From: Haliotis asinina
Lineage: Eukaryota; Mollusca; Gastropoda; Lepetellida; Haliotidae
DNA length: 64,000 nt
Reading direction: 5' to 3'
Assembly: GCF_037392515.1 (NCBI RefSeq)
Contig: NC_090280.1
Coordinates: forward strand, 21,265,118 to 21,329,117
The notes beneath the pieces are model-generated. The model was not told the DNA's origin. It saw only the letters and a program-made list of their open reading frames with translations, and ran no database searches. The number at the start of each line of letters is the position of its first letter. Positions within the stretch are counted from its first letter, which is position 1. Shown here piece by piece: positions 12,594-24,606 of this stretch. Both the position numbers and the translations under genes were made by a program.

Positions 12594-13760
12594 TCATTTT
12601 ATAGCAGGCGGTAGTACTGGGGATCGACTTTTCCCCTTCCGAGGCGAACTGCTTCTATTTCGCGCAAGGGGGTGACGAGAGACGTCCATGTCTTCCAAGA
12701 GTTGAAATATGTCATAGATTTGTACAGGGCCACGTGATCCCTTTTGTACTCTATCAGATTTATGTCTATAATCTACTGTATGGCAAGGATTTTTCACTGC
12801 AGGAGATGCTGCTTGAGAGTCAGTCTGGCTGATGTTGCATGATTCTTATCAACAGCAGAATCTGATGTGGTTAAAGTATGTTTGTCTGCTTTAACCCAGG
12901 TGATATCTGCCTGACATGAAACAGACAGAACAGATTTAGCATGATGGCGAGCAATAACAGCAGAGTATGTTATACTTGATGACTGAGGCGACATTTACTA
13001 AACGTTTTGCCTCATGATAGGTGACTTTCTTTTGAGTTTTGATTTTGATAATTTCATATTCACGTTTCCAGATTTCACATGACTTTGATGAAGATATATG
13101 GTCTCCAAGACAATTGACACATTTTGGTGAAGACAAACAGTCAGAACCTTCATGATCTTCTTCACCACATCTGTAGCATGTTGCACGATTCCTGCAAGAT
13201 TGGGCACCGTGACCAAACTTTTGACACTTGTAACAACGAAGTGGATTTGGAATATATTGCTCCGCTTCGATATTACAATATCCAGCTTTGACCTATTTGG
13301 GGTGTTTCAGTTGTGAAAAAGAAATCAAATAAGTGTTTGTATTTAAAGTTTCTCCATTTTTCTTAAAAGTGGATCGTTTGACATGAGTGACTCCTTGATT
13401 TTGTTTCACTCATGTGGGAAAGCCAGCGGTCTCTGTCTGTCAAGATGCCTTTGCTGCTGTTCAGAGACTTGTGTGGAGAAACAGATACTACTGTATTTGC
13501 AAGATGTTTTGTAGCTATGAGGGTAGCTGATTGTTTCACTGTTTTACACTCTATGAGGAGAAACCCATATCTAATTTTGTAACAGCTTGGACATCACCAA
13601 CAAGTCCATAAACTGCTTTTGATGTGGCAAATGATTGCGTTTTAAAGGTTCACCGTCAGTAGAAGATACAACCAAAAATCTACTCCATGTATCCAGTGAT
13701 CTGTTTGTAGCACTGTCCTCGTCCGAGGACAAACACTTATCTTGTGTGTTTTGGGTTGTG
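12594..13760 (-). pseudogene. LINE ORF1 remnant with zinc-knuckle region
   Basis: Pieces in three frames give, in order, a start region with SSDEDSATNRSLDTWSRFL (about 13735-13680), a middle region, and a cysteine-rich region near 13240-13070 ending in CVNCLGDHISSSKSC. This fits the gag-like ORF1 of I/Jockey-group LINEs, which binds the element's RNA. It sits upstream of the endonuclease in the same orientation. Frameshifts occur near 13700, 13220 and 13000. Confidence 0.65.
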
Positions 13761-15614
13761 CCATGGTTAATAATAGAAAGTACACCATCCCAGGTCTACA
13801 CCCTACACCGAGTATCACACGAACAATGCTATATACCAGTCGCTCTCCGACTGGCAGCACCAAGGATACTGAAATGGTATACTCCAGCAGAAGATTAATT
13901 CAAAATTAATCGATCCACCAGATTGGTCCATGAGCCACCGCCTTCTGGGCATAAGACTCTAGGCAAAGTTCATAACATCAGTTTTCAAATCTAAAAGTGT
14001 TATGTGAATGAAAAAGCCAAGACCAAAATTGAAACAGTACAAAATCAAATCTGTGCAATTACATGAAAAATAGGGTCAGCCGATTGGTTGAACCGGGCCC
14101 ATTCAACCACCCGTCTAGGCGAAGTCAGGGCCCAAGTGGTGTATTGAGCAAAGGGAACACGGTTACAGGCCCCTATTGCCCTCAACCACCAGGATCCCCT
14201 CCTCCGCCGACACAGGGCCGCAACCCACGGGAAACGGGTTTGTGGACCAAATTCCCTTCGGTTCCACAACCGGGTCTTAGCGTTACCCAGCACCCACCAC
14301 GAGGAGGTGGCTGTTCTCGGGTGCCGATGTTCATAAAGATCCTGACACAAAATTCAGATCCTTTTAACTTAATTTAGTTAATCTGGAACCCTAGAAAGAT
14401 TATCTCCTGTAGCAACAGCACAACATGCTAAACACAAACACACTTATGAAATCTTCCAACAAGTGCTTAAATTTCAAAAATCATGTCCATTATCTATTCA
14501 AACGTTTTGAAATGACATCAGAATTTGTGACTAATTATTATACATGACTTTACACAGACTGAATGAAACATCCTCTGTTTCCAGAGAAATCCCATTGTCA
14601 AGTGTAAAAAATATGTGAATTCAGAGCTCCGTTTAGATGTTTTCTTCTCCAAAGTGGTACCGTCATATCCAATGTGTGATCATATCCATATCTACACCTC
14701 AAGGTGTGGTTCGTTTATCTGGGAGGCAGATTTGAGAAAATGCCGGCTTCGTACACAAAAGTCGACGGACAAAACAGTCAGTGTCTGAAGGAGATATACA
14801 AGGAAACTAATCATTATATTTAGCACTTTGTCCAGACGTTTCAGAACGCGAGATATTCCTTGTATATCTGGATGTGGTCCACTAACCGAGACTGATCCAC
14901 CAGCAACAACATTTCTTCTATAGCTTTATGATTAGGACATAAAGTAAAGTATAGTAAGTCCCCTGTTTTCTTTATTATACTTCGTCCAAAACTTTAAGCG
15001 TCTGTAATTCAAACAAAGAGTTTTCCATTGAAGTTGGGGACTGTCTACTGACGAAAGCTGGAGAACAGGTTGAATGAAAAATGTCATGTATGGCTACGGA
15101 AGGACAGTTACGGCATCACCTGAGCGTGACCAGGGGATTGGGACTAGAAGATGCCCACTGATGCCAACCAATGTTCAGAACATCAAACGCAGCACCTCTC
15201 CGTAATGATTTATTTCTGTTTAAATTTGAAGGACGTGATCCCTTCATCGGTGCACCCGTATTGAGGAATCAGTTTAATACCGACAGCCGACCAGCCGACT
15301 CTCCACCGAGAGGAACCGTGCCAAGAATGCAATATATTGAACTCGCAGACCTCTTTAATGTTCCCCATAATGGTAACTGATAAACATATCCCTAAACGAT
15401 CGACACACAGATACTATTAGAACTAAGAGCAGGCTTTATCGATCTGATGTGTAGGATATTTAATAGGGTCGAATTCGCATTTGTAGACAGGATAAGAGAT
15501 GTAAAACACGCTAAAGCAACAGTTCAAGGGGGTGAGCAATCTGTAATGGTGACCTGGGATGTCCATCATATAAAGAAAATAGGATTTGGTGACTGAATGG
15601 ACAGAATATTGCAC

Positions 15615-15800
15615 TGGGCATCTTTTAACTCATCGTAGTGCCACATTTCGACAACCATCCCTCACAAAGCCAACATGTGTACATGGGTGATAACGCTCTG
15701 CCGCACGGCCATGTTGTAATAATCTCGACAGGGGTAACCCCACTGAACACCTTCGGAATTTTAAAGACGTCTACCAGTTCAAATTGTACCAGAACGTGAG
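15615..15800 (-). pseudogene. Possible decayed galactose-binding (F5/8-type) exon
   Basis: After a 'tgtgtgcag' acceptor-like end, the minus strand reads QPHVLVQFELVDVFKIPKV. This resembles the 'QVDL-x-I' strand of F5/8/fucolectin-type domains common in molluscs. The likely continuation, CRDYYNMAVRQ, is in another frame, so the exon would be broken. The match is short, and chance similarity is possible. Confidence 0.25.
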
Positions 15801-16339
15801 GCTGCACACATAGGGAATGTCAGGTGATGGCACAACTAACAGTTCAGAATTGTATACACAGAATAATGCGAAATGACAAATGCAAACGTATAGATCAACT
15901 GATCTTGACAAAGCCAGAAATTTTACTGGAATACTCATGGTCTTTTATTCAAAAGTGTTTTGTAATGAAAAGTTTTTAGCCTTGTGTTCCATGCATGCTA
16001 GCATATGATGTCCTCCATGAGTTTTGTTTCAATGAAGCTGTTTCGTTATGAATGTTTCATCGTTTTTAGAAAATGTCTTTTCAAATGTAAATAAGTTTTC
16101 AAACTATTTTTCATGGGTACATTAATCAAGCTACATGCTGTTTCATTACATATTATTCACTTGGTATTGCCGGAGCGAGGATGTTTATTTACGTGCTATG
16201 GAAAATACCAACTGTTCCAATGTGTACTGAGGCTCTAATTTACATACTGCAGAGATTCTGCACGTTTCCCCCAAACATTTTAACACGAAAATACTTACGA
16301 AAAGTTTTCCAAGTCTACCGCTGCAATGCAGACCACAAG

Positions 16340-16526
16340 ATCCGGGTTAATATTGGTCTTCACTAACCCATGCTTGTCGTCAGAAGCGACTAGCGGGATG
16401 GGGGGCTCAGGCTTGCTGACACGGCATCGTATCCGCACTGCATAAACCGATGTTCATGATGTTGATCAATGGATTGTCTGGGAATTTATTTTCAGACTCC
16501 AGGAATATAGCTGTGCAGTGTTAAAC
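16340..16526 (+). repeat. Abalone-type interspersed repeat, family A, diverged
   Basis: It contains 'cactaacccatgcttgtcg', 'gaagcgactagcgggat', 'gatgttgatcaatggattgt' and a degraded tail 'aatatagctgtgcagtgtt'. Confidence 0.65.
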
Positions 16527-17005
16527 CACTGTCCAACCAATCATAATTCTACAGGTATTTTCTAATACTAATTTCTTTAGAAAATCATAAACGTCAGTTT
16601 AAGAACAGCTTTCCGACATTTCTTTTCCCATCAGTGTCCCACCTTTGTAAAGGCTGCTTTCGCGTCAAGGGGGCCGATTACTTCATTACGCCATCATTAA
16701 TGATAAATTTATAAACGATATCCTAAGGTGCACTGGAATATAATGGAGTATTGCACATATTAGGTTATTTTGCAGTTCATTGTTGTCAGTGGACACACGA
16801 GGATTATATATGTTAATGTTGTCCCGTTGACTATAGGATAAATTGCCATCTATATTAATAAAAGTCTAAAGAATATCTGAAGACTATTATAAAACATGGC
16901 GACTTCCTTCATCGTGTGCTACTACACAGGAATATGTATTTTCTTGTTTATGTACTAATATAATGATCTTTCCCCTGAATTTGATCCAATATGTTTACTC
17001 ATCAG

Positions 17006-17144
17006 GACTCAACCGCATGTTTTGTGGGACGTCATCAAAGGCGGATACCAGAAGAAGGATGATGACAACTGCTGCAAAAGCTGTGCTGGTGACGTCAGCA
17101 CAATCTGTGGTGGAGGATGGACAACAGATGTCTACCAACAGCTG
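17006..17144 (+). pseudogene. Orphan WSC-domain exon, frameshifted (copy 0 of the WSC cluster)
   Basis: After the acceptor 'tttactcatcag', the exon matches the last exon of the intact WSC gene (39804-39947). The downstream frame reads DVIKGGYQKKDDDNCC, then CAGDVSTICGGGWTTDVYQ, the second half of a WSC domain. Between TGT and the GTCATC codons it has 19 bases where the intact gene has 21. The net loss of two bases means the frame entering from the acceptor stops at a TGA shortly after. The usual stop after VYQ is also lost. No signal-peptide exon or first WSC half was found upstream, so I call it a lone decayed duplicate. Confidence 0.65.
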
Positions 17145-19154
17145 ACTCTGTCAGTTACCTTTTCGGGATAATTCAGATTTCAGACAGATCATTATAACTA
17201 CGGACAAGATTGAAATCATTCTGATTTCCTAGTTGTTCGAAGACTCCTTTGATATCTAGGTTCTTGGAAGATGAATTTATTCCGATGATGCAATTATAAC
17301 ATACTTATTATAAGTCTAGTGGTTCTTTGCACAAGTTAAAGGGCATGATAGAAACCGAGTACTCAACAGTCTTAGCTACAGTAGACACAGTATTATTCTT
17401 TAAACTCTCTAGCGTCAGAGACCAAACAAGTGACAAAACTCATCTGCTGTCATGTTCGTAGCGACAAATGTACGAGCCTGTTTTTGTCTGGATCATTGTG
17501 CTGACATACAACGTAGCGACAGCGGTAATTGGTATCTGTTGTGTTAAAATGTTCAATATTGCCTATGTCAGTTTCTAACTTAAAGTTCAAGTCATGTTCT
17601 CGAATATTTTTAAATTACTGGAAGGCAATGTGTGTACATTGGGTTAGACCATTTCAGATGCTTCTTGCTCATGGTAAATACAGCTGAAGCCCTCTAAACA
17701 GACATGCATTGGTACCTGTAAAAACAGCCGGAATAGAGGTTGTTACGGTTTGGAGAACCTGTCCCTTTTCACCATGAGAATGATCTTCTGTGCGCTGCAA
17801 AATACTACTGAACCACGACAACGTATATATAGTCACTACATTCTACATTCATCAATAAGGATACCGCGAGAAGTATACAATACAAAGGTACGTGTATTTC
17901 CACTTGCATAAGGTGTTAATTTTGTCAAATTTACTAATTTCATTCAGGCTTAGTGCCCGAAACCTTTGGTTTGCCTGTATATGCTCATTGTATGCAGCCA
18001 AACAACGCCGTGTCAAAGCTGAAAGAGTCCTGCCTACCCACCTACCTATCGACCCAAACGCCCACGGAAATGTCGCCAACCAAGTCTGCAGCTTTTAGCT
18101 CAAGGGTGTAGGATCTGCACAGAAACGTACCTTTATGCAATTATGATATGTTACGCTTGTGCAATATTCAAAACGGTCCATAAATGCGTAATGCTTCATT
18201 ATACAACTTAAACAACAGAAAGAAAAGTTTTTCTGTGTTGCAGTACGTTGCACAAAATTGACTCCTGCCCTGAGGCGGTGTCCTTTTGGGATACCTTTTA
18301 ACAAGGGGACTATTGCAAAGTTATAATTAAAATATAATGAATTCTTGAAGGGAACATTAACAGTGGATGCATGTTGTTTGTGGAGAGATGATTTAAGGAT
18401 ATTTCTCACCGGAGTTATGCTTAAATGAATAACTCCATCAATCTCTGAATTCCCGCATGACCTATAGCTCTGTTTCCCTCATTAACTTGTCGTTAATGGG
18501 TGGCCAAGTCATGAATATCATTTACTAATCATTTGTCAAGTCTGTCAGAAACTGTAATGGACCAACCTCACATTGTCAAACCTTCTAAATTCAAACAATA
18601 TAGACATTGTGAAATCAATACCTGTTTATCGGACAAATTTATTCAATGTCTAAAATGCTGCATATTTTACTGCATCTAGATGTGTAGGTGTCATTGTAGT
18701 ATAAGTCTCAGGGCCAACACTACTGAATAAAATATATCTATCATCTGATATCTACGCACACTGTTGTAAAGAATCATTCATGTAATACTGTGCAATATCG
18801 TCATTATCTAAACATCTTCTCAGACATATATTCTAGACAAGACAAATCTTCCAAAAACAGGAAGCGACGTATAATTAATAGATGAACAAATGTTTTTGGA
18901 TACTCATTAATCAGATGAACCATTTATGTTTTTCAACTTGCCAGTGATTACAGAAAATTGATCATTCTTTTCAATGACTTCAAGTCGGAAAACGTGTATA
19001 ATATTTCGTAAGTGTACAATGGAACCATGCAACCTTTATGGCATCGTAGTTCCAATATGACACCATTGGAGTTTAACATTAACATATCATAAATAAGATA
19101 AAATATGTAAACATCATGGTGCTTGTGTAATAAGTGTTGGTCCCTTATTTGTTT
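17145..19154. other. No recognisable gene
   Basis: I see short open frames only (for example 18095-18409 minus), without domains or splice-linked partners. The stretch probably contains flanking sequence of the decayed WSC copy. Confidence 0.35.
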
Positions 19155-19365
19155 GTTTGTTTGTTGCTGAACGCCACGCCCAGCAATATTACAGCTATGG
19201 CGGCTGTTTGTAAATAATCGCGTCTGGAACAGAACATCCAGTGATCAAAAGCATGACCATACATTTACAGAACTGGGATACGATAACGAAGTCAGCCAGT
19301 CTGATCCGTCGATCCCGTTAGTCGCCTTTTACGACAAGCACGGGTTGCTGAAGAACATTTCCAAA
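19155..19365 (-). repeat. Abalone-type interspersed repeat, family A
   Basis: It starts with TTTG repeats and 'gctgaacgccacgcccagc', then 'aatattacagctatggcgg', 'ccagtgatcaaaagcatgac' and 'gatcccgttagtcgcc', and ends at 'acgacaagcacgggttgctg'. It is nearly complete but diverged. Confidence 0.75.
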
Positions 19366-19370
19366 CTAAG

Positions 19371-19476
19371 ACCTAGATTTTCGAAGCTCTCTTAGCGCTA
19401 ATGTAGTCGTAAGTAGCATTCATTAACATTAACTTACATCTATCTTAGCGATTAGAGAACTTCGAAAATCTAGGAC
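19371..19476. mobile_element. Foldback MITE
   Basis: The left arm 'acctagattttcgaagctct' is mirrored by 'cttcgaaaatctaggacc' on the right. The inner parts 'cttagcgctaatgtagtcg' and 'catctatcttagcg' also pair. The whole unit of about 106 bases can fold into one long hairpin with a short loop around 19425. Confidence 0.7.
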
Positions 19477-19479
19477 CTG

Positions 19480-21970
19480 ATCTTTAGGGGTCCATGCTAT
19501 TTTGAGGTAGGTGCAAACATACAACCGGATGACGTCACAAAAGACCGCTTCGCATTCTTATATTTCATGCATAAGTTTTCATACGAAACAGTTGAATTTG
19601 GCACAATGTACACCATCCTCGATATCTCAAGGGTACACGTCCCGATCAATCTCAACTATACCCTGGATGCATCTACACTTCAGCCCGATGATTTTATTAC
19701 CTCCCTTGGCTGGCGTTTTATTAATTCGGGAAGTTGAGCGTACCAATCGCAACTCACTTTCGCATTTAACTTGTCTAACCGATTAATTTGGCAATGCAAA
19801 CCATGCAAAGGTTCTTTGAATGAGGTAGAGTTCTTGCACATATGTTTGTTTTTTTAAAAATCTCGAACCGATCAGTTTGTCTGTGTGATTTCTCCAAAAT
19901 CTGAGTCGCACTGCGAACAAACCTTCATGGCTGCGACCGCTATCTTTGTTGATCCTGTGAAGCTCGGTTGTAACGGCGGCTACTGTCTGTACGCTGGGCC
20001 AGCATAGGGAGGTAATGAAATTATCAGGCCGACCCATAGATTTATCGGACCGCGTACAATGGAGGTATGGAGGATGACGGGTTACAAGACTTTCTGTTAC
20101 AGGCGTTTCATTAAAATCTGATACGTGAATAATGGCCGTGGAAAGTATATTTACAGTTCTGACAGACTATATAACACATATAACACATATATCCATGTTC
20201 AATCCAAGAGAAAACATATAAAAACTTACAATAGGCACTGTGACAATCACTTTATAATGTTACTTACATTTCAACACTAGTTGATCTCAGCCCACACAGC
20301 TGCATTTACTTCAGACTTCCAAAAACGCTCATGAACGCTAAAAGTTCACTGTGATATGTTCGTCGACGAAGACAGATACAACATGATCAAAATTAATACA
20401 AGACTGAAATGGATGTACTGGATTGACTACAAGAAAACATTTTCTCAGGTCTGTGGTGAGTTTATGGTCGATTGAACTTGAGATGTACTCGCGTGATCAA
20501 GTCAGCCATAAGAATCTATCACAATCAGAAGGGGAATATTGCAGGGAGACACGTTGAGTCTTTGGCTTAAATCCTTTGAGCTTTCTGCTCAATATAGAGG
20601 CAGAGGACCTCCATAGCAAACATGCTCAATCGTGTATACATTCCAATCAGTTCAGGAGGTCGGGGTTAGAAGTGGGTGTGGAGGTTCTTCACAATGACGT
20701 TTTTATGTTTCCTTTCGCACATTTCTTTCCTCAGATGACCCTGGTGATGCCTACCAACAGCTTTTAAGCGTGCCAAGGGTGTTCCACTGAATCTCGATAT
20801 TGAGGTTGATTGTCTTATAACCCGGCGCTATGGATCGGTGTGCTCTCCAAACCTAGAGGCAGCCATGTGTCCATTTCATCCACGGGTACTCACCCGTTAA
20901 ACCGTAAAGAACACTGACACTAACGGGTACAAATGATTGTTTGGCAATTCTAGTCCTAAATACTGACAGTCGGTAAAGGCGGTGGGATATTGACAGTGTC
21001 TGTTGACAGTTAAGAACATGGGAACGGTCTGGTTGTATTTTTTAAACATCGGAGAAGACTCTTTCCTTCTGAACCTCTACCAGTCATGGTATGGGTGTAC
21101 TGACTATTTTACTGACTTGATTTACAATTTTTAGTTTGGACGGAGTTTCTAACCATTATCGAAAAGAGAAAATTTAAACGGTTTGGGTGAAACAGATGCC
21201 AAGTGCTCACCGCCAAACACATGATGTATGCACCAAGCACAGCCATTATTAAATTTGTACATCTCACCCTCGGATACCAATTAATTGCTACGTGTACAGA
21301 CACAAACTGAACAAACGTGAGACCACACCATAGATATGTTTACCTGTTAAGGGTGCTAATCCGCCATACGGGCACAAAAGACTGTTAGGCAGGAATAGTT
21401 TCAAGTCTTGTAATTCGATAAAGGCAGTTGGATCGTAAAGGGACACATTTACCTGCAGTAATGAGGGAACACTATTTTGCAGCCCCTATTTACAACTCCG
21501 TTGAGTGTATTCTTACTTTTGAATTTTGGGCGTGACTTCATTCTATTGTCTTGTTACATAACCTGAAAACAAAACTTATCATGATTACGCGAGACAGATC
21601 CAAGAGAAAGACATACATTTGCAGCCAGAAATAGGAAACCTATGACTTTCTTAAGGAAGCTGAGGGCGATAGCCTGACAGCATCATATCGGGGACCTTGT
21701 TTGGCCGCTAACATTTGAAAAACACTACCATTTTGGACGTTTTCTGGACGCTCAACAATTAGTCTATGTTTCCGTCGTTTCCGTCCAGTGTCCAGGGCGT
21801 GTTGTGTCGACTACATGCATTCGATAAGGACGTAATGTCCAAAACATTTTTACATAAACATCCGCAGACCCCATATGATGTTTTCGTAAATGAGTGAACC
21901 CGTGAAACTCGGGGTTAGACTTCTGAAACCTATGATTGTCGTACTTACAGGATGGTGTGGCCAAGGTCTC
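19480..21970. other. No recognisable gene
   Basis: Several open frames of 60-90 codons occur on both strands without recognisable domains. At 20733-20766 a short stretch resembles the end of the orphan WSC exon ('ctaccaacagct'), which is too little to call. Confidence 0.35.
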
Positions 21971-21974
21971 TGAC

Positions 21975-22115
21975 TTGTTTTGTTTTGGTCATCGTATTCC
22001 ATTTGGGTAGATTGATGCTTATGCTGTTTATCACTGGATTGTCTGGTCCAGACTCGAATATTTACAGACCGCCGCCATAGAGCTGGAATATTACTGCATG
22101 CGTCGAAAAACTAAA
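21975..22115 (+). repeat. Abalone-type interspersed repeat, family A, 3' half
   Basis: It contains 'gattgatgcttatgctgttt', 'ggattgtctggtccagactc', 'cagaccgccgccatagagct' and the tail 'ggaatattactgcatgcgtc' followed by 'aactaaactcactc'. Confidence 0.75.
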
Positions 22116-23299
22116 CTCACTCTTTCGCATATGAGTCTCCGTTGGTGTATGCTAAGTTGAAATTGGCCAGTCAACAACGGTCAATTTAACGAGCGGTGTG
22201 TTTGTGTTCTGTGATTAATCTATTCATTGTTATTCATGTAAGTGTATCGGAGAAGAGAGGAGCAATATTCATGCCTTAAAATATGATCAATATGACAGAA
22301 AATTATGAACGGAATAATTGTACTGATATTGGCAACTACCGACAATGTCGTTGTGTTATAAACGCGAAGTTTCAGTCTTTGGTTTAATTATCAGAGAGAA
22401 ACGGGAACAAGATGGATCTGATTGTGACCGCTGCTACTGTCTGCTACTCCGGGTTAAAGTCAGAGAAAACTGATAAGTCAAGCTATTCTTACAATGGATG
22501 CGCCAACATCCCGAACTTTTGTCTGTACGTGTTCTGACGCCGCTAGCTGCACTTCAGACAACTGGCAGGACCTTCTTGCAGAGTGCCGACAGAAGATGGA
22601 CAACCTCAAACAAAAAGTACTGTAAATGTAGAGTGAGTGTAGTTTTACAATGACATAATAATATTCCAAAAACAAATCCTAGTAACCCATGCAATTTCCC
22701 TTTTAAGGATATACTAAAATATGGGGCAAACTTTCAGACTATAACAGCAGTTGATAATCCTTTTGGAAAGATGTTTCAAGTGCATGGAAATTATACTGTA
22801 CCAAAAATAATATTGATGCTGAGAATATTAATGAAATTTTACTCCCAGCGCTTATGGTTAAAGCTTTTATACTTTAACCACAAGGCCACCCCACTGTCCA
22901 CAAAATACTACATAAGCTACAGTACGGTTTCGCCACGGTTTGTAAAGGCTTTACTGCTCACGCCTACCAACCTTATTTTTTGCCATTAACTAGTTCACAT
23001 TCAGGCCGTAGTAGAAACTCTCTTGAAAAGTAGACTTTAGAACTGCACTTTACAAATCAAGAAGTGTTCTTACTGATCAGAAAAAATTATGTTCATTCAT
23101 GAGAACGTGTGATAGAGTATTCTTAGTAAACAGTGACAACTGCTTGGACCGAAACACAGACCACCACAGGTAATGAATGCATTGTTAAAGACCGGCGAGT
23201 ATTTTTCCATTTAAAGTATACTCAGCACATAAGCTAAAGCAAAATAGCAACACAAAATATACTATACTTACATAAAAAAGAAACTTCACACTTGGAGTG

Positions 23300-23562
23300 T
23301 GAGTGACGTAAAGAGTTTACTTTCAGCAATATTCCAGCTATATGGCGACGGCCTGTAAATAATAGAGTCCGGTCCAGAGAAAGCAGTGATCAACAAAATG
23401 AGCATCGATCTTCGCAACTGGGAACCAATGACACGTGTCAAGTCAGCGAGTCTGATCACCCGATCCCGTTAGTCGCCTCTTACGACAAGCATAATCGTCT
23501 TTTATGGCAAGCATGTGTTGCTGAAGGCCTATTCTGCCCCGGATCTTCACGGGTCTCACTCT
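23300..23562 (-). repeat. Abalone-type interspersed repeat, family A, near complete
   Basis: It contains 'ttcagcaatattccagctat', 'atggcgacggcctgtaaat', 'gatcaacaaaatgagcatcg', 'gatcccgttagtcgcctctt' and ends with 'ggatcttcacgggtc'. It lies inside the WSC pseudogene. Confidence 0.8.
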
Positions 23563-23684
23563 TGGATGAATGAAAAAATGATAGTAAAAAGTAATATGGG
23601 TGAATGTGATCATGGCCAGGTCTAACCTGACGCATCTGCTCATTTCAACAATTTGTGTCCTGTAGGCCCTGGATATGGGGAGTG

Positions 23685-24556
23685 TTGTATGAACCAGTAA
23701 TGTCTAATGTTTGTCTTGAGTGGGCTTCTGTATGAACCAGTAATGTCTAATGTTTGTCTTGAGTGGGCTTCTGTATGAAGCAGTAATGTCTAATGTTTGT
23801 CTTGTACGGGCTTCTGTATGAACCAGTAATGTCTAATGTTTGTCTTGTATGGGCTTCTGTATGAACCAGTAATGTCTAATGTTTGTCTTGAGTGGGCTTC
23901 TGTATGAAGCAGTAATGTCTAATGTTTGTCTTGTATGGGCTTCTGTATGAACCAGTAATGTCTAATGTTTGTCTTGTATGGGCTTCTGCATGAACCAGTA
24001 ATGCTAAAGTTTGTCTTGTATGGGCTTCTGTATGAACCAGTAATGTCTAAAGTTTGTCTTGTATGGGCTTCTTTGAACCAGTAATATCTAAAGTTTGTCT
24101 TGTATGGGCTTCTGTATGAACCAGTAATGTCTAATGTTTGTCTTGTATGGGCTTCTGTGTGAACCAGTAATGTCTAAAGTTTGTCTTGTATGGGCTTCTG
24201 TATGAACCAGTAATGTCTAAAGTTTGTCTTGTATGGGCTTCTGTATGAACCAGTAATGTCTAATGTTTGTCTTGTACGGGCTTCTGTATGAAGCAGTAAT
24301 GTCTAATGTTTGTCTTGTACGGGCTTCTGTATGAACCAGTAATGTCTAAAGTTTGTCTTGTATGGGCTTCTGTATGAACAGTAATGTCTAAAGTTTGTCT
24401 TGTATGGGCTTCTGTATGAACCAGTAATGTCTAATGTTTGTCTTGTATGGGCTTCTGTATGAACCAGTAATGTCTAATGTTTGTCTTGTATGGGCTTCTG
24501 TATGAACCGGTAATGTCTAATGTTTGTCTTGTATGGGCTCCTGTATGAACCAGTAT
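23685..24556. repeat. 43-bp minisatellite, about 20 units
   Basis: The unit 'gaaccagtaatgtctaatg' + 'tttgtcttgtatgggcttctgtat' (split here for length) is repeated with few changes (aaccag/aagcag, aatgtt/aaagtt, tatggg/tacggg/agtggg). It occupies the intron position just before the missing WSC exon 3. The sequence is homologous to the array at 37795-38223 in the intact gene, but lacks the segment carrying the splice acceptor. Confidence 0.9.
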
Positions 24557-24606
24557 GTATGTCGGCGTGACGAGCGAACGCTTAAACCACTAGGCTACCC
24601 TGCAAA
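24557..24606 (-). repeat. SINE head fragment (tRNA-like)
   Basis: In reverse the sequence reads 'gggtagcctagtggtttaag' and 'cgttcgctcgtcacgccgac', the A-box end of the tRNA-headed SINE. It abuts the end of the minisatellite, so it may mark the breakpoint at which WSC exon 3 was lost. Confidence 0.65.

Larger units (their letters stand above)
8806..14390 (-). mobile_element. Near full-length, decayed non-LTR retrotransposon (RNase H-bearing, I-like)
   Basis: Read from about 14390 down to 8806, the element has a GC-rich putative 5' UTR (14050-14380), ORF1 with zinc knuckles (about 13760-12600), then ORF2 pieces in the order AP endonuclease, reverse transcriptase, RNase H and a Cys/His region. 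It ends in a 3' UTR (9110-8806) that is also present as a separate truncated copy at 7350-7690. Length of about 5.6 kb and domain order fit intact members of the I/Jockey group; an RNase H domain favours the I-like side. Frameshifts and stops break both ORFs, so it cannot encode working proteins as it stands. The 5' boundary is approximate; I did not find a target-site duplication. Confidence 0.75.
14391..17005. other. Mostly non-coding; two weak items described separately
   Basis: Apart from a possible decayed exon at 15615-15800 and a family-A repeat at 16340-16526, I see no gene. A 69-codon plus-strand open frame at 15171-15380 carries no domain I recognise. Confidence 0.4.

Noticed and set aside
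14045..14377. Overlapping Pro- and Arg-rich open frames on both strands
   Set aside because: They lie in the GC-rich putative 5' UTR of the LINE; openness follows from composition.
20576..20767. Fourth WSC exon ending in 'gcctaccaacag'
   Set aside because: Only about a dozen bases match, and the Cys codons of the domain are absent upstream.
23685..24556. Possible CRISPR-like array
   Set aside because: Units are contiguous with no unique spacers, and the sequence is clearly eukaryotic. The same holds for the arrays at 36.5, 42.5, 54.5 and 63.4 kb.
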